This document shows positions 38,496 to 46,138 of a stretch of 50,063 nt of DNA, piece after piece. Position numbers and translations under genes: made by a program. This DNA comes from a virus: positions 1-50,063 of IMG/VR virus record IMGVR_UViG_3300028800_000915; one strand, given 5' to 3'. The notes under the pieces were generated by a model. It was given only the letters and a program-made list of their open reading frames with translations. It had not been told where the DNA came from and did no database searches. Every line of letters begins with the position of its first letter. Position 1 is the first letter of the stretch.

Positions 38496-39842
38496 CTAGA
38501 CTGTGGGCGCGCCGTCGGGATCGTCGCCGGGGCCCGATTGCGGGTCGGACGTCGGATCAGCGGCCGGGTCCCCGGGTCCGCCTTCGCCGCCGGCGCCGGA
38601 TTGGTCACTGCCAAGCGGCGCCATGTTCAATGGCTGCATGATTTCGTCGCCGTCCTCGACCGGGTTGAGGCCTTCGGACATGCGCACTTCGTTCGTCGAT
38701 AGGATTCCGGACGTCTTACCGATGCGCCACACACCGTAACGCGCCGTGATGTCAGCCTTGAGGAGCGAAGACTCGTCAAAGTCGACGAAGAGGTTTTGGC
38801 GGCGGAGGTCGAACTGCCAATCGAGACGCTTTTCCCAAATATCGCTGTGGCTCGTGAGCGTGTTGTTCCGATATTCCTGGGATTGCTGCACGATATTGTT
38901 GAACGTGCCCTTCGTCAGGTCCCCGATCATGTGCGGCGGGACGCGGAACAGCCGGCAAATCTCAACGACCTGGAATTGGCGCGCCGCGAGGAACTGCATA
39001 TCCGCGAAGGTCATGGTGATCGACTGCCATTTCAGGCCTTGCTCGAGCACCGCCGTCTTGCCGCTGTTGAGCAATCCGGAATGAACCATGTCCCAATTCT
39101 GCTTCAGCCGGTCCGCGGCGTCCTTCGTGAGCGTCTTGTCCGTTGTGAGGACGCCTGACGGCCGCGCGCCGTTACCGAGGATCTTTGCATATTGCTGTTC
39201 CTGGCCGAGCGAGAGCGCGATCGCCTCGCGCGCCAGGGCGATGCGGGATTGTCCCACCAATCCGTTCGCGCTGAGGTCCTTCAAGTGAAAGACGTCGCGG
39301 TACGGGATCAGCAAGGGCAAGCCGCGCAACACTGCGAGCTCGTGAAGGCCGGCGCGCGTCACCATCCAGAAGAGCGAGCCGTCCGGCGATTCCCATAGGC
39401 GACAGCGATCCGGATTGACCGGAACGAGCATGATCGGATCGCCGCGGTTATTCCGGACGATCACCGCATGCGCATTGCCGCGCAGGAGATAGAACGTGAC
39501 CATCTGGCGGCAGAATTCCGGCCACGTCTGCCAGTCATTCGGCTTCCAGAGCAAATTGTAGAGGACATGCGTGTCCGCGACCTCGCGGCCGCCTTTCACA
39601 TGCCCGAACATATCCACGCGGCGCAAGATTTGCGGCGTGAGCTTCGAAATATCCTCAGAAAGCACCGACACGCATGACATGACGGCCGTCGCCTGCATGG
39701 CCGTTTGCTGGTTGATCGAAATGCCCGTCGCGGAAGGCGAGGAGTAAAGGCCTCCGCCGATGAAACTCTCGTCACTGCCGGTGCGCATGAACGCCGTCAC
39801 GGCGTCTCTCACGCGGCCGAGTAGCGTGCGTTCTTCGGCCAT
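38496..39842 (-). CDS. HK97-type portal protein
   Basis: A 448-residue protein with the portal family order: INQQTAMQATAVMSCVSVLS, LWKPNDWQTWPEFCRQMVTF, GNAHAVIVRNNRGDPIMLVP, and EICRLFRVPPHMIGDLTKGT followed by FNNIVQQSQEYRNNTLTS. The C-terminus is a disordered Gly/Asp/Pro tail. The dodecameric ring forms the DNA channel. The gene starts 15 bases downstream of the large terminase gene and is followed by the protease. Confidence 0.92.
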   Translation of the reverse strand: MAEERTLLGRVRDAVTAFMRTGSDESFIGGGLYSSPSATGISINQQTAMQATAVMSCVSVLSEDISKLTPQILRRVDMFGHVKGGREVADTHVLYNLLWKPNDWQTWPEFCRQMVTFYLLRGNAHAVIVRNNRGDPIMLVPVNPDRCRLWESPDGSLFWMVTRAGLHELAVLRGLPLLIPYRDVFHLKDLSANGLVGQSRIALAREAIALSLGQEQQYAKILGNGARPSGVLTTDKTLTKDAADRLKQNWDMVHSGLLNSGKTAVLEQGLKWQSITMTFADMQFLAARQFQVVEICRLFRVPPHMIGDLTKGTFNNIVQQSQEYRNNTLTSHSDIWEKRLDWQFDLRRQNLFVDFDESSLLKADITARYGVWRIGKTSGILSTNEVRMSEGLNPVEDGDEIMQPLNMAPLGSDQSGAGGEGGPGDPAADPTSDPQSGPGDDPDGAPTV

Positions 39843-39857
39843 CGTGTCTCCGCTTCG

Positions 39858-41645
39858 TTACAGGACCAGCAAACCCCGCTCTTCGTAAACAGAGCCGCCC
39901 GACCCGCCAGGGATCGTCGCAACGCCGATGCTCATGGCCAGGGAAACCATGCCGTCGATACGTCGCGTCGCCTTCTGCTTATCGAACATGCGATGGCCGG
40001 TGCGATTTTCGGCGTAGACCACGCCGCCGGCGCACATCGCCATGACAGGGTTCGTGTCGACCTCAATCCGGCCCTCGAGAAGCGCGGCTTCAGTCTTGTT
40101 GATCGAGTCAGGCATCCAGAGCGCGATTTCGTTCGCGCCGGCTTCCTCTGCCGCCTCTTCGTCCTCGCGCTTGCCGATCACGCGACGGTTGAAGCCCTGC
40201 GGATGCACCATGCACGGCAAAACGATGCCGGCTTGATCCAAATGGTCGGTCAGCTGCTCCAGGCCGTATTGGTCGGCGCCGATTTTCATCGGTGCATAGC
40301 GCGCGTTGAGATCCGCGAGCGCGTCAGCGACCCAGGGATATGAAATGCGCTTGCCTGGCACGGCTTCCATGAAGCCCTTGCTCACCCAAAGCTCATAGGG
40401 CGCGCGGTCATTTTTGGCGCGTTCCCGGAGCGTGTCAGCCGGCGTCCAGAACCATGTTTTTGAAGCGAATTTCCACTTGTCGATCGTCCAATCCAACACC
40501 CAGGTCAGCGTGAACGCGGTCAAGTCCCGCGTGCGGGACAGGTCAAGGCCGCCGAAGCACTCGTAACCCTTGGCGCTGAGCTCGTCCGGGTCCAGCTTTC
40601 GCTCCGCGGCGATCCAAAGCCGCTTCGGGATTGCAGAGCTCTCGCTCTCCGTCCACTGGCAGAAGTTCAATCGGCGGGTGAGCCCTTCTTTCGAAGGCAT
40701 ACCCTTGGCTTCCTCGACCTGTTCGCGGATGTACGGAAGCTGAATTGACACTCCGATGTTCGGATTTGCCTTGATCCAGCATGTTTCGTCATCGAAAGGC
40801 TCGTCACCCTCGTCCAGGGAGGCGATATAGCCGAACCAGGCGTCATTCGGTGTCTCGCCGGTCACAACCTCGACCGTGTAGTCATGCTCCTGGCCGCAAA
40901 CGGTTTTCTTGTCGAAGCCGGAGTTCGTGATTTCGAAAATGAGCGCTTCCTGGTTGCCCTTCGTGCCGGCGCGCATCATTTCAATGATCGTGTTGTCCGG
41001 ATGCTCGTGAACCTCGTCGATCAGCACGCAATAGGGTCGCGGACCGCTTTTGCCCTTCTTTTCCGCCGATATCGGTTTGAAAAAGCCGCCGAGAGCGTTG
41101 CTGAGCTCCCCGACCATCTTTTCGCCGTGCGCCGTGAGGCGCCGATGCAGCGCCGGGCTCCGTTCGTACATGGAGACGGCGTCGCGGAACAAAATGCGGG
41201 CCTGATCGAGCCCTGAAGCCGCTGAATAGACCTCCGCGCGATACTTACGTAGTCCCGAAAGCATGTAATGGCCGATACCGGCGGCCATCGGTGACTTGCC
41301 TGAGCCCTTCGCGACCTCAACGAAGGCGCGTCGGAAGCGTCGAAAGCCGAGTGAATTCTTCCAGCCGAAGAGCGAACCGACGATAAACGCCTGCCATGGC
41401 TGCAAAATGAACGGGATCACCTGGCTCACAACCTGGTTGAACTCGTCCTTTGCCTCAATTTCGACCGTCAGGACGTCCCGGAAGAAGCCAATCGCGCGCT
41501 CAGCGGCAGAAACGTCCCACAGAAGCCCGCGTCCAGGACCGTCAACCAGGTCCTTGAGGTGTCTCTCGCATGCTGCGCGCACATAAGGACCGGCGAGAAT
41601 TCGCTTTTGCGTGACCGCTTCGGCGTATTCAGTAACGGGATCCAT
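39858..41645 (-). CDS. terL: Terminase large subunit
   Basis: A 595-residue protein with a packaging ATPase and a nuclease. Walker A is VAKGSGKS (residues 111-118) and Walker B is CVLIDEVHEH with Asp210/Glu211. The RNase H-like nuclease has Asp368 in FGGLDLSRTRDLTAF and Asp374, and a third acidic site in KIGADQYGLEQL. LQPWQAFIVGSLFGW is typical of phage HK97-type terminases. It is the first gene of the leftward late operon and is divergent from the plus operon at 41748. The small subunit lies unusually far away. Confidence 0.93.
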   Translation of the reverse strand: MDPVTEYAEAVTQKRILAGPYVRAACERHLKDLVDGPGRGLLWDVSAAERAIGFFRDVLTVEIEAKDEFNQVVSQVIPFILQPWQAFIVGSLFGWKNSLGFRRFRRAFVEVAKGSGKSPMAAGIGHYMLSGLRKYRAEVYSAASGLDQARILFRDAVSMYERSPALHRRLTAHGEKMVGELSNALGGFFKPISAEKKGKSGPRPYCVLIDEVHEHPDNTIIEMMRAGTKGNQEALIFEITNSGFDKKTVCGQEHDYTVEVVTGETPNDAWFGYIASLDEGDEPFDDETCWIKANPNIGVSIQLPYIREQVEEAKGMPSKEGLTRRLNFCQWTESESSAIPKRLWIAAERKLDPDELSAKGYECFGGLDLSRTRDLTAFTLTWVLDWTIDKWKFASKTWFWTPADTLRERAKNDRAPYELWVSKGFMEAVPGKRISYPWVADALADLNARYAPMKIGADQYGLEQLTDHLDQAGIVLPCMVHPQGFNRRVIGKREDEEAAEEAGANEIALWMPDSINKTEAALLEGRIEVDTNPVMAMCAGGVVYAENRTGHRMFDKQKATRRIDGMVSLAMSIGVATIPGGSGGSVYEERGLLVL

Positions 41646-41673
41646 TTAGATGCGTTTTCCAGCAAAAAAGAAG

Positions 41674-41707
41674 TTGCTCATGATGCTGATGGGTGTACCG
41701 TACCCAT
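41674..41707 (+). promoter_or_regulatory. Promoter and operator for the second early operon
   Basis: TTGCTC (41674-41679), 16-bp spacer, TACCGT (41696-41701). The palindrome GGGTGTACCGTACCC (41691-41705), within the longer inverted repeat ATGGGT-N7-ACCCAT, covers the -10 box. The same spacing and GGGT-N7-ACCC palindrome occur at 44934-44967, which strengthens both calls. Transcription would start just before the hairpin leader at 41714. Confidence 0.6.
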
Positions 41708-41713
41708 ATTGAA

Positions 41714-41747
41714 GTTGCGTTGGCGCGCAACAAACCGCGAGGAACCC
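41714..41747 (+). promoter_or_regulatory. Hairpin leader element, copy 1
   Basis: Stem GTTGCG/CGCAAC (41714-41719 and 41726-41731) with loop TTGGCG, then AAACCGCGAGGAACCC and ATG. The last part contains the ribosome site GAGGAA. Compared with copies at 42580 and 44971, the stem bases change with compensation while the loop and ACCGCGAGGAA stay fixed. With the promoter placed at 41696-41701 the hairpin lies close to the mRNA 5' end. Confidence 0.7.
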
Positions 41748-41924
41748 ATGAACTACCGCATTGAAGCGGAAACCGCAAAACAACCCGAAACGCCGGCGCA
41801 TCCGGCCGTCGGCATGCTTATGCGCAGCGGCGCGACCGTCTACTACGCCCACTTCCGGGGCATGTACGTCGAAAGCCTCCAGCTACGCGCAATCGAAACC
41901 CTATTCGAAGGAGCTGCTCAATGA
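41748..41924 (+). CDS. Small hypothetical protein, first gene of the second early operon
   Basis: A 58-residue protein starting MNYRIEAETAKQPETPAHPA and ending LQLRAIETLFEGAAQ. It is mostly helical with a beta part in the middle (GATVYYAHFRGMYVESLQL). The start is fixed by the leader's GAGGAA; the frame is open further upstream but would run through the promoter. No family was recognised. Its stop overlaps the next ATG. Confidence 0.6.
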   Translation: MNYRIEAETAKQPETPAHPAVGMLMRSGATVYYAHFRGMYVESLQLRAIETLFEGAAQ

Positions 41925-42160
41925 GCGCACAAACTACCGCCCGCAAGGCCGCCGCGATGCGCGCCGTTCTCGCCGTGGTCCTGGAGGCCGTCAAAGCCGC
42001 CGGACCGCAAGGCGCGCCGGCCGGTCCAATGTATGCCGCGCTCATGGCGCAAGGCTGCACCCTGGATCAATTTCAGGCGATCATGGGCGCCTTGGTCAAA
42101 ACCGGCAAAGTCCGGGCGAGCGCCAATGGCGAGCTCTACACTTTCATTGCCGACCTTTAG
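41921..42160 (+). CDS. Winged-helix-like small protein
   Basis: A 79-residue protein starting in an ATGA overlap. The pattern is helix (ARKAAAMRAVLAVVLEAVKA), helix (APAGPMYAALMAQGCTLDQF), helix with QAIMGALVKTGKVRAS and a two-strand wing ending GELYTFIADL. This fits a small winged helix that could bind DNA or another phage protein. The target is unknown. It is followed by a strong AGGAGG site for the next gene. Confidence 0.55.
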   Translation: MSAQTTARKAAAMRAVLAVVLEAVKAAGPQGAPAGPMYAALMAQGCTLDQFQAIMGALVKTGKVRASANGELYTFIADL

Positions 42161-42169
42161 GAGGCCGAT

Positions 42170-42574
42170 GTGATCACGATCCACTTCAAAAGCATTGACG
42201 GATACCGCGGCCGCCGGAGCTTCAAAGCCTTGGCCGCTGCAAAAAAATATGCCGTGAAACTCGTGGGTGAGAACCCGGAAATCGGTTCATTTTACGCTGT
42301 GGCCGGCGACGGCGTTGTCCGGATAACCGCCGACGGCGCGAGGATAGCCGATCTTTTCCCACAACCCGAAGCCGCGCCACGCGCGCGACACTGCACTTGC
42401 GAGGTCTCCCAGGTTTACGGCGGCGACTGCATCCACACACTTGCGGGCGAAGAGGCGCGTCTCGAAAAAGACGCCGCGACATGCTTCTGCTCAGAGGTCC
42501 AGCTTAAAAATGTCGGCTGCAATTGTGACGCGCAGCCAAAACCGGCTTTCAATGACGATGACGTGCCGTTCTAA
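42170..42574 (+). CDS. Cys-rich protein with SSB-like C-terminal tail
   Basis: A 134-residue protein with a GTG start and TTAGGAGGCCGAT upstream. Residues 1-62 are a beta/alpha part (TIHFKSIDGYRGRRSFKALA, then VRITADGARIADLF). Residues 75-119 hold seven cysteines (CTC, C87, CFC, CNC) that could bind zinc. The chain ends FNDDDVPF, close to the DDDIPF tip by which SSB recruits replication and repair enzymes. There is no OB-fold pattern, so it may mimic or compete with host SSB rather than bind single-stranded DNA. That is inference. Confidence 0.55.
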   Translation: MITIHFKSIDGYRGRRSFKALAAAKKYAVKLVGENPEIGSFYAVAGDGVVRITADGARIADLFPQPEAAPRARHCTCEVSQVYGGDCIHTLAGEEARLEKDAATCFCSEVQLKNVGCNCDAQPKPAFNDDDVPF

Positions 42575-42579
42575 ACCCC

Positions 42580-42614
42580 TGGCTCTTGGCGAGCCACAAC
42601 CGCGAGGAAATCGA
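42580..42614 (+). promoter_or_regulatory. Hairpin leader element, copy 2
   Basis: Stem TGGCTC/GAGCCA (42580-42585 and 42591-42596) with loop TTGGC, then CAACCGCGAGGAAATCGA and ATG. No promoter-like sequence precedes it, so here the element is internal to the operon between two genes. The stem sequence differs from copy 1 at most positions but pairs perfectly. Confidence 0.7.
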
Positions 42615-42998
42615 ATGTCTAGCTGCTTTTTTTACAGTGCCGGCCCCGTGGCCTGCACCGAATGTGACTGGAAGGGCGACGCCGACGCCGGCGAGCCTAT
42701 TGCTGACGTCCAGGAGCGGTTAACCGCCGGCGACGTCATTGAAATCCCGTGTTGCCAATGCCCGGAGTGCGGAAGCCTCTGCATGATCGTGCGGCCGCCG
42801 GCCGAGCTGGACAAGTTTCTGGCGAGCGAACGGCTGCGCGAACGCGCGGACGAAGTGTTGGCCATACTGAAGCGCGCCGTTCCATGGCTGGCCAGGGCCC
42901 AGGTTGAGGGCGTGCACCTGACTTGCGCCATGCCGAATGACTTGGTGCGAACTCTTCAGCGCGCCGAGGCAATCCTGAAACAAATCGAAGGGAACTGA
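42615..42998 (+). CDS. Zinc-ribbon hypothetical protein
   Basis: A 127-residue protein. Cys14/Cys17 (ACTECDWKG) and Cys49/Cys52 (CCQCPECGSL) form a zinc ribbon, with more cysteines next to them. The rest is helical (LRERADEVLAILKRAVPWLA, RTLQRAEAILKQIEGN). The start is fixed by the leader's GAGGAA; the open frame further upstream overlaps the preceding gene. Function is unknown. It is one base before the methyltransferase fusion gene. Confidence 0.6.
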   Translation: MSSCFFYSAGPVACTECDWKGDADAGEPIADVQERLTAGDVIEIPCCQCPECGSLCMIVRPPAELDKFLASERLRERADEVLAILKRAVPWLARAQVEGVHLTCAMPNDLVRTLQRAEAILKQIEGN

Positions 42999-42999
42999 C

Positions 43000-44937
43000 A
43001 TGACCTACTTCACTGCTACCTATAGCCCGGATGACAACAAGCTCCGGCTTTACGCCACATCCCGCCTGGATTCGGAAACCTACGCCAAGGTGAAGGCCGC
43101 CGGCTTTCGTTGGGCGCCGAAACAGGACCTTTTCGTTGCTCCCGCCTGGACGCCGTTCCGCGAGGATCTTTTGACCGAGCTGGCCGGCGAAATTGAGGAC
43201 GAAGACAAGAGTTTGACGGATCGCGCCGAGGAGCGGGCCGAGCGTTTTGACGAATACCGCGACAAGCGCCTGGCGGATGCTGAGCGCGCGCGCGACGGCG
43301 TTTCCCGCATTGCCGACCACATCCCGTTGGGTCAGCCCATCCTGATAGGCCACCATTCCGAGAAACATGCGCGAAAAGACGCCGAACGCATCGAAAACGG
43401 CATGAGAAAGGCCGTAAAAATGTGGAAAACGTCGAATTATTGGAAATCCAGGGCTCTTGGAGCCATTCAACACGCGAAATACAAGGAGCTCCCGGCCGTC
43501 AGGCACCGCCGGATCAAGACGATCGAGGCGGACAAACGCAAGACTGAACGCTCGATAGCCATGCTCGAGAGCCGTTTGGCGGCCTGGACCGGGCTTCACA
43601 ACCTCCCCGAAGAGGCTCAACTGGCCGCGGCGATGCGTTTTGCGGACGCGGAATGGTCAAGTGTGCGGCTTTCAGACGGCACAATTGCCGATTCCACGCA
43701 TTCAGCGCTTCGTGACGGCAAGGTGACGCCGGCGGAAGTGCGCGAACAGCGCCTCAGGAGCCTCCCGGCGACCATCGCGCACCATCAGCGCTGGATTGAG
43801 CACCACGACAACCGCTTGGTCTATGAGCGCGCCATGCTGGCCGAGCAAATCGGCGCGGACGCGTCGACCAACCCCATGGCGGACCGTTTTGACCTCAAGG
43901 TCGGCGGCCGCGTCCTTTGCGACAACGCCTGGGTCGTGATCCTGAAGGTGAACAAGGCCGGCGGCGTCATAACCTCCGTGACGACGACACCGCCGCGCGC
44001 CGTGACCTGGCAACGGCACTGGAAGTATGGCGTCGAAAAGATCGCGGACTACCAGGCGCCGTCGGACGAGGACGCCGCCAAGGTAAAGGCCGCGACCGCG
44101 CTTCCGCCGATCTGCAACTATCCCGGCGCGGACTACATACCCATGCTGAAGGCCGATTGGGACAAAAAACACCGGGACTATAAATGCCTCCGGGTGATCG
44201 CCGCGACGGAAACGACGGGCGCGCACCGCGTGCGACGCGTCATGACCGGCGGATACAAGACCGGCTACGTGTTTCTGACGGACGTGAAAGTGGTCGAACC
44301 GCCCAAACCTACCGCCAGGCCTTCCCTGCCGGCCGCTGAGCGCGTCATGCCTTCAGAGTATGCGGCGCCACGGCCGCGCGAGGACCAGCCTCAGGACGCC
44401 GAATTTAAGGCTCTGCAGGACACTCTCAAGACGGGCGTCAAAGTAGTCGTGGCGCCTCAGCTCTTCCCCACGCCGGCCGCTGTGGCCGAGCGCATGGTGA
44501 AATTGCTGGAGCTTGAGCCTGGAGCTCGCCGGACCCTGGAACCTTCAGCCGGCACCGGCGTCCTGGCTGAAGCCGCGCGCACCGCCGGCGCCATGACAAC
44601 CCTCGTTGAAGTGAACTATGACTTGGCGCATCGCCTGCGCAATTCATTTGACGACGTGCACACGGCCGACTTTCTGAAGTGCACGAGCGCCGAGCTTGGC
44701 ATGTTCGACCGGATCATCATGAACCCGCCATTTGCCGGCCGGGCGGACGTTGACCACATCAACCACGCCCAAGGCTTCCTGAAGCCTGGCGGACGCCTTG
44801 TGGCGCTCTGCGCGGACGGTCCACGACAGCGCGCCGTGTTCGAACAGGTCGCAACCGCCTACATCCCGCTCGAGCCCGGCGCCTTCAAGGAACAGGGAAC
44901 CAACGTAAATGTAGCGATTGTCGTAATAGACGCTTGA
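43000..44937 (+). CDS. DUF3560 plus N6-adenine methyltransferase fusion
   Basis: A 645-residue protein. The N-terminal part resembles DUF3560: TYSPDDNKLRLYATSRLDSE, then AGFRWAPKQDLFVAPAWTP, a charged coiled coil and the basic stretch with HRRIKTIEADKRKTERSIAM. The C-terminal 160 residues are a class I methyltransferase with the SAM motif LEPSAGTG (513-520) and catalytic NPPF (575-578), the signature of amino (N6-adenine) methylation. The link between is basic and may bind DNA. The likely role is modification of phage DNA, perhaps against restriction. The downstream promoter overlaps its stop codon. Confidence 0.8.
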   Translation: MTYFTATYSPDDNKLRLYATSRLDSETYAKVKAAGFRWAPKQDLFVAPAWTPFREDLLTELAGEIEDEDKSLTDRAEERAERFDEYRDKRLADAERARDGVSRIADHIPLGQPILIGHHSEKHARKDAERIENGMRKAVKMWKTSNYWKSRALGAIQHAKYKELPAVRHRRIKTIEADKRKTERSIAMLESRLAAWTGLHNLPEEAQLAAAMRFADAEWSSVRLSDGTIADSTHSALRDGKVTPAEVREQRLRSLPATIAHHQRWIEHHDNRLVYERAMLAEQIGADASTNPMADRFDLKVGGRVLCDNAWVVILKVNKAGGVITSVTTTPPRAVTWQRHWKYGVEKIADYQAPSDEDAAKVKAATALPPICNYPGADYIPMLKADWDKKHRDYKCLRVIAATETTGAHRVRRVMTGGYKTGYVFLTDVKVVEPPKPTARPSLPAAERVMPSEYAAPRPREDQPQDAEFKALQDTLKTGVKVVVAPQLFPTPAAVAERMVKLLELEPGARRTLEPSAGTGVLAEAARTAGAMTTLVEVNYDLAHRLRNSFDDVHTADFLKCTSAELGMFDRIIMNPPFAGRADVDHINHAQGFLKPGGRLVALCADGPRQRAVFEQVATAYIPLEPGAFKEQGTNVNVAIVVIDA

Positions 44938-44967
44938 TCAGGAATACGGATAGGGTAGTATCTACCC
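44934..44967 (+). promoter_or_regulatory. Second promoter and operator of the plus operon
   Basis: TTGATC (44934-44939, overlapping the methyltransferase stop), 16-bp spacer, TAGTAT (44956-44961). The palindrome GGGTAGTATCTACCC (44953-44967) covers the -10 box as in the 41674 promoter. It would drive the 50-residue protein, ParB and downstream genes. The repeated layout suggests control of both by one repressor. Confidence 0.6.
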
Positions 44968-44970
44968 AAC

Positions 44971-45007
44971 GGTTGCTTTGGCGAGCGACCCAAACCGCGA
45001 GGAACCA
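44971..45007 (+). promoter_or_regulatory. Hairpin leader element, copy 3
   Basis: Stem GGTTGCT/AGCGACC (44971-44977 and 44984-44990, one G-U pair) with loop TTGGCG identical to copy 1, then CAAACCGCGAGGAACCA and ATG. It begins a few bases after the predicted transcription start of the 44934 promoter, as in copy 1. Confidence 0.7.
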
Positions 45008-45160
45008 ATGTTTACAAAAGACGAACTGGAAATGCTGAAAACCCTTTTGTTTGAAGAGGCTCAGCGCATGGACGACGACGGCAACGATGGCGCGTTTGAG
45101 GCCAGCCCCTTTGCCAAAATTTACGACAAGGTGTGCGCCGAACTGGAAGGTGCGAAATGA
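45008..45160 (+). CDS. Small acidic hypothetical protein
   Basis: A 50-residue protein starting MFTKDELEMLKTLLFEEAQR, a helix, followed by an acidic loop (MDDDGNDGAFEASPF) and a second helix AKIYDKVCAELEGAK. The start is set by the hairpin leader; a 10-codon upstream extension would read through the element. Its stop overlaps the ATG of the ParB gene. No family was recognised. Confidence 0.55.
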   Translation: MFTKDELEMLKTLLFEEAQRMDDDGNDGAFEASPFAKIYDKVCAELEGAK

Positions 45161-46044
45161 ACGCGCTCCCTATTGCCACCATCTGGCCGAATCCGGATCA
45201 ACCGCGCAAAACCTTCGACCCGGACCTGATCCGTGAGCTGGCGGCGTCCATCAAGGCTGAAGGCCTCCGCCAGGCCATCCTTGTCCGCCCGCGACCCGCC
45301 GGCGGTTATGAAATCGTTTTCGGTGAACGCCGTTGGCGCGCGCACTGCCTTCTGACCGACCAGGGCGTCCCTGGCTTCGCGGCGATCAACGCCGAGGTCA
45401 AGGAAATGACCGACCGCGAGCGGGACGTCACGGCTATCGTTGAAAACCTCCAGCGCGCCGACGTGAAGCCGCTCGAGGAAGCCCGCGCCTTCCGCCGCCT
45501 GGTCGACCAGGGCATGACGGTTGAGGAGCTGAGCGTCGCCACGGGCGCGACGCGGTACAAAATCGAATGGCGCCTCCGGCTTCTTGGCCTGGCGCCTGAG
45601 ATTCTCCGGCTCTACGAGACCGGCAATATCGACCTTCAACAGGCGACGGAGATTGCCAGGCTCCCGACGGAGGCCGAGCAGCGTCAAATCCTGACGAAGA
45701 TCAACCGCGGCCTGATCGTCGGCTGGCGCACCCTGCACAATGCGATCGACGCGATGCTGGACACGGAGAAAGCCGCCGACCTGTTCGGTGACATGACCGT
45801 GAAGGCGACCAACGAAGAGTGCGCCGTCCTAAACCGCATGGAGCGTAAGATCGAAAGCGTCGTGCACATGGTTGCGGCCGGATGGGACGACGGCGAATGC
45901 GTGATCGCCGCCAAGGTCTCCCGTGACCGGTCCAATACGATGGCCGAAAAGATTGCGCTGATCCGCCGGAGCCTGACCCGGATGGAAAGCGACTTGCGTC
46001 ACCTGACAGCCCAGGCGTCAATCGTTCTCGAGAAGGTTGCGTAA
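45157..46044 (+). CDS. ParB/Spo0J-family protein
   Basis: A 295-residue protein with the ParB pattern: an N-terminal segment PNPDQPRKTFDPDLIRELAA, the nucleotide-binding signature GYEIVFGERRWRAH (residues 50-63), the conserved TAIVENLQRADVKPLEEARA, then a helix-turn-helix (MTVEELSVATGATRYKIEWR). The C-terminal 100 residues are helical. No ParA gene was seen in the window. ParB proteins bind CTP and centromere-like DNA; here it may act in partition, replication control or gene regulation. It overlaps the preceding small gene. Confidence 0.8.
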   Translation: MNALPIATIWPNPDQPRKTFDPDLIRELAASIKAEGLRQAILVRPRPAGGYEIVFGERRWRAHCLLTDQGVPGFAAINAEVKEMTDRERDVTAIVENLQRADVKPLEEARAFRRLVDQGMTVEELSVATGATRYKIEWRLRLLGLAPEILRLYETGNIDLQQATEIARLPTEAEQRQILTKINRGLIVGWRTLHNAIDAMLDTEKAADLFGDMTVKATNEECAVLNRMERKIESVVHMVAAGWDDGECVIAAKVSRDRSNTMAEKIALIRRSLTRMESDLRHLTAQASIVLEKVA

Positions 46045-46047
46045 AGT

Positions 46048-46104
46048 GGCCGGCGGGCTTGGCGTCCCGCCGGCCTGGAGCGGGTTCTTCCCGGGCCCGC
46101 GAGG
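46048..46104 (+). promoter_or_regulatory. Intercistronic hairpin, possible diverged leader copy 4
   Basis: GGCCGGCGGG (46048-46057) and CCCGCCGGCC (46066-46075) form a 10-bp perfect stem whose 8-base loop contains TTGGCG. CCGCGAGG follows at 46097-46104. Both words are conserved in the three leaders, but here about 24 extra bases separate them and the ATG is 35 bases further on. No T-run follows, so it is not a terminator. Confidence 0.4.
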
Positions 46105-46138
46105 GCGCCAGGGTTCACACCACGAAGCGGAGATTATC

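Noticed and set aside
41559-41747. Upstream extension of the first gene of the second early operon
   Set aside because: It overlaps TerL and passes through the promoter, operator and hairpin leader, which fix the start at 41748.
45157-46044. Complete plasmid-type partition system
   Set aside because: Only ParB is present; no ParA-type ATPase or clear centromere repeat array was found.
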